From the NCBI GenBank assembly GCA_035546535.1, contig DASZWQ010000111.1:111456-175455 (forward strand): DNA of 64,000 nt, read 5' to 3'. The notes beneath the pieces were generated by a model. That model worked only from the letters and a program-made list of their open reading frames with translations, was not told where the DNA came from and ran no database searches. How positions within the stretch are numbered: position 1 is the stretch's first letter; every line of letters begins with the position of its first letter. Both the position numbers and the translations under genes were made by a program. This document shows positions 57,231 to 64,000 of the stretch, in pieces. This DNA comes from Pirellulales bacterium. Its GTDB lineage: Bacteria; Planctomycetota; Planctomycetia; Pirellulales; JACPPG01.

Positions 57231-58178
57231 CTACCCGCGCAGCCGGATATCGATCCGGGTCGAAAACGTCTCGCCGGGGTTCAAGACGCGCAAGCCCGTC
57301 TCGATGTCATGTTCGGCCAAGGCATAGGCATCGGGGACGCACGTGTACGGTTCGATGCAGATGGCCTGGCGATGAGGCGGATTGTAAACCACGCACTCGC
57401 GGCACTGCTCGTCGAAGCTCATTTCCAACGTGCGGTGGTTCGTAGGATCGGTGATCGTCGTTAGCGCACGCCCGGCCGCGTACGTCAGGTCCGTGAAGAC
57501 GTCGTCGAGATGCGTTTCGACGAAACGCATGCCGAGTGACAGTCCGCGCGTGCCCGTGGCCGGGAACTTGCGGCCCGAGGGGAGCATGTCTTTCAGCTCC
57601 CAATAGCTGGAAGCCGGCACGTTCACGACGCAATTGTCTGCGGAGCCGTCTGTGCCCAGTGGGACGCGGAAGTAGGGATGGGTACCGAATCCGAACGGCA
57701 AAGTCCCGTCGCCCGTGTTCTCGATGCGGACTTCGCTCGTTAGTGCGTGACCGACCAGCTCATAGGCCACGGCGATGCGAAAATCGGCCGGCCAATGCGC
57801 CAAGAGTTCGGGCCCATCCTTCGCGGCCTGAAATTCCGCCACGGCCATGGTGCCCGTCTGCTCGACGACGCGCCACGGTCGATCGATCACGAAACCATGA
57901 ATGGCATTACCGATGCCGTCGCCGGCGACAAGGGCAAACGTGCGCCCCTGGAATTCGAAATGCGTCCCGCGCAAGCGGCCTGGGAAGGGGAACAGGATGG
58001 GGATGCCGCTGTGCGATCCCTTGCCGCCGCCGGCCACGAAATCCTCGGCCGTCCACAGCACCTCGAACGGCTGGCCATCGACGACCGGTTGATAGCTGAA
58101 ACAGTTGAATCCGCGCTGCGGCGCGATTCTGGCCGTGGCGCCGGTCGTGGAATCATGCAGCGTAATCACGTCGGACAT
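57231..58178 (-). CDS. Aldose 1-epimerase (galactose mutarotase-like)
   Basis: 315 aa from the ATG at 58178; a longer open frame upstream belongs to the overlapping membrane-protein gene region. The fold is visible in ATARIAPQRGFNCFSYQPV, GIPILFPFPGRLRG with the substrate Arg, IHGFVIDRPWRV with the catalytic His, FGFGTHPYF with the second His, and a C-terminal ICIEPYTCVPDA carrying the base Glu. It interconverts anomers of an aldose in the cytoplasm. The start overlaps the end of the upstream membrane protein gene by 13 bases, so both are probably one transcript. Confidence 0.92.
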   Translation of the reverse strand: MSDVITLHDSTTGATARIAPQRGFNCFSYQPVVDGQPFEVLWTAEDFVAGGGKGSHSGIPILFPFPGRLRGTHFEFQGRTFALVAGDGIGNAIHGFVIDRPWRVVEQTGTMAVAEFQAAKDGPELLAHWPADFRIAVAYELVGHALTSEVRIENTGDGTLPFGFGTHPYFRVPLGTDGSADNCVVNVPASSYWELKDMLPSGRKFPATGTRGLSLGMRFVETHLDDVFTDLTYAAGRALTTITDPTNHRTLEMSFDEQCRECVVYNPPHRQAICIEPYTCVPDAYALAEHDIETGLRVLNPGETFSTRIDIRLRG

Positions 58179-59200
58179 GAAGATCTCTCCGCAAGGACGA
58201 TCTCTAGGGATGAATCGATTCCGAGGTCTCTGGTTGCCTGGCGAAATGCCGAAGATTTCGACGATGAAATGGCCGTTTGTTCGCGCGCCCGTTGACGCGT
58301 TCCCACCATGGTCAGCACGACGAAGACCAGTAGCGCCATCGCGCCAATCAGGTTGCGCCGATCCGTCTCGCCGAAAGCCACGCTCGCCAGCCGGTGCATG
58401 AGCATGATCGCGCCGACCAGCGAAATGCCAAACAGCAGTGTCCCCACATGGTCGCCCCCCAGCAATCCGTCGCGAGCGCGCTCGGGCAATTCCAGCAGCA
58501 CGTACAGACCGACGAACAATTGCAAAACGGTGGGCACAAGCGCCAACCACCCACCCCACGTCGCGACCTGTTGTACTTCTTCGCTCGGGCGTCCTTGGCG
58601 GCCGAGCCGCAGGGCAAAACCCATCACGGCCACGCCTACCACGGCGAACGAAGCGAGGACGTGGTGCAAGAATTGCGACAAGACTTCCGGATCGATCATT
58701 GCCCGTCGGAATATTAGCAGATCGTCGGCTGCCGCCGGCCGCGTGGCATACACGCCGATCACCGTGAACAAGAGCGGGAAGTGATACAGCAGATTCGTCG
58801 CGGCGAAAAAGCCCATCGTGCGACGAGCGATCCGCCGTGCCGGCGATGCACTGTCGCCCACCCGCCACCAGCGCAGGTAGAGAGCCACGCAGACGTAGTA
58901 CACGGCCAGCTCTGGTATGGCCCACCAGAAACGCGAAGTCGGCAGCCGACGGGCCGTCGCATAAAACGGCTCCCAGGCCGTGATCCACACCAGGAATAAC
59001 GTCGTCGCGCCGAGCGCCAGGGCAGCGGTCAGCCACACGAGCGATTGCCGCAACAGGTAAGCTCCCAACTCGCCGGCCAGGCGGTCCTGTCGCCGCACGG
59101 CGCGCGCGTCCAGCCACACGCACACCAAAGGGGCGGCGCCGGCCAGGTTGGCGGCTAACAAGTGGAACGCCAGCACAATCACCAGCAAGATGTCCAGCAC
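58166..59200 (-). CDS. Eight-helix membrane protein, unknown function
   Basis: 344 aa from a GTG at 59200, with AAGG a few bases upstream. Eight hydrophobic segments are clear, from LVIVLAFHLLAANLAGAAPLVCV at the N-terminus to LIGAMALLVFVVLTMVG. His residues in the second, fourth and fifth segments (FHLLAANLAG, LLYHFPLLF, FLHHVLASFAVVG) could hold heme, as in cytochrome b-like membrane proteins; this is inference. The tail is soluble and Ser-rich. It overlaps the aldose epimerase start by 13 bases. Confidence 0.72.
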   Translation of the reverse strand: MLDILLVIVLAFHLLAANLAGAAPLVCVWLDARAVRRQDRLAGELGAYLLRQSLVWLTAALALGATTLFLVWITAWEPFYATARRLPTSRFWWAIPELAVYYVCVALYLRWWRVGDSASPARRIARRTMGFFAATNLLYHFPLLFTVIGVYATRPAAADDLLIFRRAMIDPEVLSQFLHHVLASFAVVGVAVMGFALRLGRQGRPSEEVQQVATWGGWLALVPTVLQLFVGLYVLLELPERARDGLLGGDHVGTLLFGISLVGAIMLMHRLASVAFGETDRRNLIGAMALLVFVVLTMVGTRQRAREQTAISSSKSSAFRQATRDLGIDSSLEIVLAERSSCPT

Positions 59201-59514
59201 CGCCTTGCCCTCGCAGCTTACCCGCCATGCCGCACTCGAAATTCATCGCCGGAACGGCGCGGCGCCCGACATTCTAGGGCCGACCATGCTCATCCACCAG
59301 CGGTGCGGCAACGCCGAGTCGCTGTTGCAAAGCATGGCCGGCGGCCTCTGCCGGCTCAACGGCCCATACGGAAGTCCAGGTCGCCGGTGCGTTGACACTC
59401 ACACCTCGCGATGACTACGATTTCTTGACCGTTGCAGGCTCGCGCGTACGGCCTCTGCTGCTCTGCCAAAAGCGCTGCAAGTAGCCGGGGTGCCTGGAAC
59501 TGCAACGAGCGCGC
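59201..59514. other. Region between membrane protein gene and tRNA-Val
   Basis: About 310 bases with no convincing gene. It must hold the promoter of the tRNA (plus) and of the membrane-protein operon (minus). No clear consensus elements were found. Confidence 0.45.
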
Positions 59515-59590
<76 letters not shown>

Positions 59591-59660
59591 GTTAAAAACC
59601 CCCGCCGAAACAAGCATTTCTGTTACCTGCCGACGTTCGGCAGTGCGGCCATTCCAAGGG

Positions 59661-59688
59661 GAATAAAACGGTAGTTACCGTTTTATTC
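59661..59688. promoter_or_regulatory. Perfect 13-base inverted repeat upstream of the integrase gene
   Basis: gaataaaacggta (59661-59673) and its exact complement (59676-59688) are separated by only two bases. The palindrome ends 19 bases before the integrase ATG and just before its GGAGG ribosome site. It could be an operator, a recombinase-binding arm or a hairpin that controls translation. A smaller hairpin (ctgccga/tcggcag, 59627-59643) lies just upstream. Confidence 0.75.
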
Positions 59689-59707
59689 GCACAACGGAGG
59701 TCGCATC

Positions 59708-60922
59708 ATGCCCCGAACTGCCGGAGAATCGACGCCCAAATATCGGAAACATAAGGCGACAGCACAGGCTGTTGTCACGATTTCTGGCCGCGATCACTAT
59801 CTCGGTCCTTATGGCTCAAAGGCCAGTCGCGTTGAGTACGACCGGCTCATCGGTGAATGGCTCGCTGCTGGTCGACGCGCAGTCGCAGTGTCGGATAGCA
59901 ACGACCTAACCGTCACGGAGTTGTGCAAGGCGTACAAGGCATACGCCGAGGCCTACTACGTCCGCGGCGGTCGACTTTACAACATCGCGACGGCGATGCG
60001 GGCCATCAGGCTGCGATACGGCCATACACGGGCCACTGAGTTTGGCCCTCTCGCGCTCAAGGCCGTACGTCAGACTTTCGTCGACGATGGAAAGGCGCGC
60101 AAATACTGCAATTCTCTAATCCAAGAGATCCGTCGCGCGTTTAAATGGGCGGCCAGCGAGCAATTGATCCCCATGGGAACATGGCAGTCGCTGACAACCG
60201 TTGCGGGTTTGAGAGTCGGTCACACAGCAGCTCGTGAAACCGAACCCATCAAGCCCATCGACGATAGCATTGTCGAGGCAACCTTGCCTCACATGCCGGC
60301 CGTTGTGGCTGACATGGTGCGATTTCAAAGAGCGACCGGCGCCAGGCCGGCCGAGGTTTGTGCGATCCGACCTGGTGACGTCGACCGCTCCGGCGATGTC
60401 TGGGCGTACCGTCCGCGATCCCACAAGACGAAGCACCATGGCCGGGATCGCGTGATTTTCGTAGGTCCGAAGGCGCAAGAGGTTCTGCGCCCGTACCTAC
60501 TGCGTTCCGCGGACGCTTTTTGCTTTTCACCGGCGGAGAGTGAGCGAGCACGCAAGGCCGTGTTGCGTTCCAATCGCAAAACGCCCGTGCAACCCAGTCA
60601 ATTGGACAGGTCCAAGAAACGCCCTAAGCGCAAACCCGGCGCCGTATACAATCGGCTGTCGTACCTGACCGCAATCCACCGGGCCTGCGACAAGGCCTTC
60701 CCACCGACGGAGAAGCTCGAGGGCGACGAACTCAAGCAGTGGCGGAGCGCCCACCGCTGGTCCCCCAACCGACTCAGGCACACCGCAGCCACCGAAATCC
60801 GCAAGCGCTTCGGGCTCGAAAGCGCTCAGATGGTACTTGGCCACTCAAAGCCCAACACCACGCTCATCTACGCCGAGCGAGACCTCCAGAAGGCCGCCGC
60901 GGTTATTCGGGAAGTCGGCTGA
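59708..60922 (+). CDS. Tyrosine-type site-specific recombinase (integrase)
   Basis: 404 aa with GGAGG close before the ATG. The N-terminal half is the arm/core-binding part (LTVTELCKAYKAYAEAYY, then IRRAFKWAASEQLIP). The catalytic domain has the first Arg in ATGARPAEVC (about 210), a Lys in SHKTKHHGRD, the R-x-x-H box as NRLRHTAAT (about 354), LGHSKPNTTLIYAERD with the nucleophile Tyr near 387. The first position of the usual HxxR box is Asn here. It would integrate or excise an element, probably at the tRNA-Val just upstream. Confidence 0.93.
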   Translation: MPRTAGESTPKYRKHKATAQAVVTISGRDHYLGPYGSKASRVEYDRLIGEWLAAGRRAVAVSDSNDLTVTELCKAYKAYAEAYYVRGGRLYNIATAMRAIRLRYGHTRATEFGPLALKAVRQTFVDDGKARKYCNSLIQEIRRAFKWAASEQLIPMGTWQSLTTVAGLRVGHTAARETEPIKPIDDSIVEATLPHMPAVVADMVRFQRATGARPAEVCAIRPGDVDRSGDVWAYRPRSHKTKHHGRDRVIFVGPKAQEVLRPYLLRSADAFCFSPAESERARKAVLRSNRKTPVQPSQLDRSKKRPKRKPGAVYNRLSYLTAIHRACDKAFPPTEKLEGDELKQWRSAHRWSPNRLRHTAATEIRKRFGLESAQMVLGHSKPNTTLIYAERDLQKAAAVIREVG

Positions 60923-61114
60923 TGCATTGAAGTGCAACCCGTCGCATTAGTGCCTGCGGCGTATTATTTGTTGACAACGGCCGCCAAATTTGCATAGTGA
61001 GATTTCGGTGGGGTAGTGAACCTGCGACGACAATACTCGTCGGCACGCATTGGCTGGCCAGTTAAAAACTAGGTCGAAGTGCGCGCCGACGGTCTGTTGC
61101 CGGAGGTAAAATCT

Positions 61115-61423
61115 GTGATCGACTCTCAGCACGAGAGCCTGGTTGCTCTCGCGGACGTCCCGTCCCTCATCCCCATTCGCCGCGGCACGAAGCGGCCCCA
61201 CGTTAGCTGCATTTATCGCTGGTGCCAGCGCGGACTTCGCGGCGTGAAGCTCGAGTCCATTCAAGTTGGCGGCACCTGCTGCACGTCGCGCGAGGCGTTG
61301 CAGCGATTCTTTGAGAGATTGACCGCTGCTCGCGATGGCAATGCGGCACCGGGACGCACGGTCGGCCAGCGACGAAAGACCGTTGATCGCGCCAATGCCG
61401 AACTCGAAAAGGCCGGCTGGTGA
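61115..61423 (+). CDS. DUF1580-type small protein
   Basis: 102 aa from a GTG at 61115, chosen because GGAGGT lies 7 bases upstream; an earlier GTG (61079) lacks a site. The core VALADVPSLIPIRRGTKRPHVSCIYRWCQRGLRGVKLESIQVGGTCCTSREALQRFFERL matches the planctomycete DUF1580 pattern in outline, with a helix-turn-helix-like middle (shown here across positions 8-66 in broken form: IYRWCQRGLRGV then GTCCTSREALQRFF). It resembles an excisionase-like DNA-binding module. It follows the integrase by ~190 bases, so a role in control or excision of the element is likely but unproven. Confidence 0.72.
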   Translation: MIDSQHESLVALADVPSLIPIRRGTKRPHVSCIYRWCQRGLRGVKLESIQVGGTCCTSREALQRFFERLTAARDGNAAPGRTVGQRRKTVDRANAELEKAGW

Positions 61424-62089
61424 TGCGATCTGGCGAGGACAATTCGTCTATCGCTAGTCTGCGGAAAGCGAAGTGATCGCAAAAAAATGAGCCGGCCAGG
61501 TGTGCCACACCCGCCGGCTTGGATTCGGCTGAAGCCGAAAGTGCATCACAGGATTCTAGGTGAACGGAGTCGTGATGTCGAGAAGCTGCCCCACGTCGGC
61601 GATCCGAACCCTCGGAAGCAGACTACGTGCGCGCCGCGGCAAAAGGCAGCGGGACCGTCATCGGGCGCCTGAGGTGCGCTTCCAGGCACGAACCTATGTT
61701 CGCGAGTGCGAGTGCAGGGAAGCACGGCCCGATATGCGACGGCAACCAGACGTCCAGGCTTAGGGAACGGCGTTCAATACAAATCCAGGCTCCGCAACCC
61801 AGCGACCTGGTGGGTAATCCACCGTCCTAAGCGCGCACCCACGTTGGATCAGTAGGCTTCAGTACGTCCAATAGAGTTCGGCACACGGGTACGCTAGCGG
61901 CATCCCCGCCCAAGATTACCCGATATGGGCCTGGGTCTGCGCTGAAACAGCCTTCCTATAGAACAAACTGCGTTCTGAGCACACGAGAAACAGCATCTAG
62001 TCACCGGCTTGAGAGGCGCTGGCCTGCTATTGATTTTCTGATCCATCGGTTATGAAGGTTTCCAGCCGACAGGCAAGGAGACCCGATCG
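61424..62089. other. Gene-poor stretch after the DUF1580 gene
   Basis: About 670 bases of lower GC than the rest of the window. It holds two adjacent hairpins at 61490-61539 and otherwise only short, unconvincing frames. The tRNA-Val 3' end was looked for here as an attachment site and not found. Confidence 0.5.
61490..61539 (-). terminator. Two adjacent hairpins, first terminator-like on the minus strand
   Basis: agccggc (61490-61496) pairs with gccggct (61513-61519) around an inner ggtgt/acacc stem. A7 at 61481-61487 becomes a T-run after the hairpin on the minus strand. A second perfect stem ttcggct/agccgaa spans 61524-61539. No minus-strand gene upstream is evident, so they could be structured repeats. 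Confidence 0.55.
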
Positions 62090-62203
62090 ATGAGTACGCG
62101 ACGACGGAAGCGGCATAGTCCGGAGCAGATTGTTCGCAAAGTAGAACTAACATTTGTCGATTCCAAGTGCTCATCGGCGGCCGAGTTGCGGATAGTAGTG
62201 TGA
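62090..62203 (+). pseudogene. Truncated IS3-family transposase OrfA remnant
   Basis: A 37-codon frame starts MSTRRRKRHSPEQIVRK, the usual opening of IS3-family OrfA proteins in this group, with GGAG a few bases upstream. After about 17 residues the similarity stops (KVELTFVDSK...) and the frame ends at 62203. No OrfB or inverted ends are seen. It is a dead remnant that overlaps the tail of the minus-strand gene at 62171. Confidence 0.6.
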
Positions 62204-62569
62204 GTAGTTCTCGCGAGCAGCTGCATGACCAGTTGCGCGCATCTTTACATTGCCTTCATACGTCGACGTCGAGCGGCTCGCCGATTGGGCCGCTTGCCGC
62301 TGCAACCCGCGGATTGCGGAAGCCGACTTGGCGTTGAAATTATTCTGTTCAAGTGCTGGACGAACGAGCGACTGGTAGTTCGTTGCGATACCGTTGTTGT
62401 TGTTGATCAAATTCATGTACGGACTTATCGCGGGTCGCCGCGCGCTCCCGCCGCCGGCACCGTCGAATGGACGCGGCTTGGCTCTGTATTGAGCTTGCGC
62501 GCTGGTCACTAGGACACCCAGCAGCACGAACACGCCACTTAAAGTCACTCTTTGCATAATGCAGGTCAT
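62171..62569 (-). CDS. Small secreted protein, planctomycete-type, unknown function
   Basis: 132 aa from the ATG at 62569, with GGAG a few bases upstream. The signal peptide is VTLSGVFVLLGVLVTSAQA. The mature part is basic and Asn/Ser/Gln-rich. A PYMNLINNNNGIATNYQSLVRP block resembles a short motif of small exported proteins common in planctomycetes (PYLNL...NYY...VRP). A Tyr-rich C-terminus (YSHYYPQLGRR) ends it. No function is known. Its 3' end abuts the IS3 remnant. Confidence 0.65.
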   Translation of the reverse strand: MTCIMQRVTLSGVFVLLGVLVTSAQAQYRAKPRPFDGAGGGSARRPAISPYMNLINNNNGIATNYQSLVRPALEQNNFNAKSASAIRGLQRQAAQSASRSTSTYEGNVKMRATGHAAARENYSHYYPQLGRR

Positions 62570-63860
62570 TCCCCTCTCCGTCGTCTAAGCCATTCATTTA
62601 AAGTGCATACGACGATCACCACTACGCCAAATGTGGCTAAATCTCGCAGGAGTAGCATCGCGCCCGCGCACACGTCCAATAACAACGACCCCACTTCGGT
62701 AGCTGTCACCAATAAGTCCTTTTTGCATGGCACTTAGAACAGATGCGTCGCGTTCTCGCCACGCTTGGTCGAAGACGTTCATGCTAATGGCTGTCCGATG
62801 CGAGGATTGAGTCCGCGAATCGATTGCAGAGGGCCAACAACGAGCCTCTAAACCCGCAATTCCGCGCAGAATGTCGATAGACATGTTGGGCCGCGGAAGA
62901 CCTTCACGTTCTTTTGTCAACCGTGCCTGTCACGCGGCAACTTCCTCACAAGCTGAACTGAATACTGAGTGTTGCGAATGTCATTTGACTTGCGCGCTCG
63001 ACGCTCATCCACGTGATCATCGGTCAGTCTGGTCAACGCAGAGCCGCCGCTGCGCTTGCAACTTCCTGTGCTTGATAAGTACACACGACACTCGTCCATT
63101 GGGACTTAGAGTGGTTCTCGTTAGTCGGGGTACTTTGCGAAGCACCATATAGATAGAGACGTTATTGAGGTTATCGAAATCCAGATCACAATATCAGCCA
63201 TCCAGCTAGCCCTTGCTGCCTTTACCTTGGGTGGGTGGCATAGCGCCGATACCGGTTCGAACCGTCGTACTCGGCTCCTCACAAGTGAGTCTGGAGAACG
63301 CCTTTTGGGCAACCGGGCACGAGCACTCGTGAAGGTCGGTCGACCTCATCCGCGCGACTGGAACCGATTCGTCGGCGCGTCGTGCTTGCTCGACAATATC
63401 GCGCGCAGCTACACCGCCCGGTACCGTCATCGGACAAGTCCCCTGCTATGTCGCGCCCGAACGCGGACACGTCTGACGTTGAGAAAGAACGCAAGTGGAT
63501 ATTGCGCTCTTTTCCCCAGTGTGGTCGCCAGCCGTCGTCATGGAATAGCGGAAAACACTATGCCGATATCGAAGAATTAACTAGTTGACCGCTCTTCATG
63601 AGGTCGGCTAACTGAGTCCTCCGGTGTGAGCGTTGTCGTCGTGTATATTGTCACGAACAGGTCCTCAGCCATGCCGGAATGCGCCACAAGACGGCTTTGC
63701 TCGGCCAGCAGAGCGATAATAGGCACCAATCGCACCATGACTTGGCGAATGCGTGGAGATCGGATCCAGCGGATTTGAAAAAAAGACGCCTTTCCGAAAC
63801 GACTTGCCGGAAAGGCTCCTTAAAGAAGCGGCACACTGGGAATCAGCGAGAACTTCTCAC
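62570..63860. other. Long stretch without a credible gene
   Basis: About 1.3 kb, less GC-rich than the chromosome around it. Frames of 60-117 codons exist on both strands, but none has recognisable sequence, a ribosome site or normal codon use. A 12-base palindrome (cggttcgaaccg) lies at about 63252-63263. The stretch may be a decayed part of the integrated element. Confidence 0.5.
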
Positions 63861-64000
63861 ATGCGCGTCCTTGTCACTGGCTCCAGCGGGCTGATTGGTT
63901 CCGAAGCGGTTCGTTTCTTCGACGATTTAGGCTTCGATATCGCCGGCGTCGACAACAACATGCGCGCCGACTTTTTCGGGCCCAAGGGAGATACGACCTG
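63861..64000 (+). CDS. Nucleotide-sugar epimerase (CDP-paratose 2-epimerase-like SDR), 3'-truncated
   Basis: Only the first 46 codons are in the window. The start [20 protein letters not shown] holds the Rossmann GxxGxxG motif. [19 protein letters not shown] is characteristic of CDP-paratose/tyvelose epimerase-type SDRs. It probably belongs to a further sugar-nucleotide locus beyond the right edge. Confidence 0.75.
   Translation, partial: MRVLVTGSSGLIGSEAVRFFDDLGFDIAGVDNNMRADFFGPKGDTT

Noticed and set aside
58179..59246. N-terminal extension of the aldose epimerase frame by 356 codons
   Set aside because: This part is antiframe to the overlapping 8-helix membrane protein and is Arg/Gly/Ala-rich; the epimerase aligns from 58178.
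63252..63263. cggttcgaaccg resembling a tRNA T arm
   Set aside because: It is a plain 12-base palindrome; no acceptor, D or anticodon arm can be folded around it.
63227..63580. 117-codon plus-strand frame in the gene-poor tract
   Set aside because: The residue composition (Arg/Ser/Thr-rich) is typical of random frames, and competing frames overlap it on the other strand.

Overview
The window reads as a chromosomal segment of a high-GC planctomycete, probably of the Pirellulales type. The evidence is the company of genes: PEP-CTERM secreted proteins, a dockerin-bearing cellulase, several secreted proteins built from carboxypeptidase-regulatory-like repeats, a BlaI/BlaR1 pair whose sensor carries an extra secretin-like tail, a DUF1580 protein beside a tRNA-linked integrase, and short palindromic repeats between genes. 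The assignment is inferred from gene content; no rRNA or marker gene is present.

Layout. 1-3.3 kb: a 5'-truncated glycosidase-like gene coupled to a secreted alpha/beta hydrolase. 3.5-6.1 kb: blaR1/blaI, with a promoter and two BlaI boxes, flanked on both sides by the same kind of palindromic repeat. 6.3-10.0 kb: phosphoketolase and acetate kinase, a two-gene acetyl-phosphate to acetate/ATP route. 10.1-30.4 kb: a surface-polysaccharide locus with three double-domain glycosyltransferases, one single GT2, three class I methyltransferases, a sulfotransferase-like protein, GDP-heptose genes (hddA and an hddC-gmhB fusion), an SDR epimerase, an ABC-2 exporter pair and rfbC/rfbB/rfbA for a dTDP-6-deoxyhexose. 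31.1-32.4 kb: two PEP-CTERM proteins. 33.4-38.0 kb: an RND efflux adaptor and pump. 38.1-47.0 kb: a small molybdopterin-fold protein, a Trp-rich secreted protein and three large secreted repeat proteins, the last with a CGPC thioredoxin-like end. 47.2-59.2 kb: a NeuD-like acyltransferase, a hydrolase, a GH5-dockerin-PEP protein whose 3' end is interrupted by a 122-bp mobile element, a TMTC-like TPR membrane protein, a FAD oxidoreductase, an MFS transporter, an aldose 1-epimerase and an 8-TM membrane protein. 59.5-63.9 kb: tRNA-Val(TAC), a tyrosine integrase with a perfect palindrome in front of it, a DUF1580 protein, an IS3 remnant and a gene-poor, visibly less GC-rich stretch. The window ends in the first 46 codons of a nucleotide-sugar epimerase.

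How the parts fit. The 10-30 kb locus can be read as synthesis of a rhamnose- and heptose-containing glycan: activated sugars from Rfb and Hdd/Gmh enzymes, assembly by the glycosyltransferases, decoration by methyl- and sulfotransferases, and export by the ABC pair. rfbD and gmhA are not in the window. The right end looks like the tRNA-proximal end of an integrated element. Four short repeat families (3.4/6.2, 16.0, 25.6 and 49.0 kb) sit at gene ends; two of them touch or replace stop codons.
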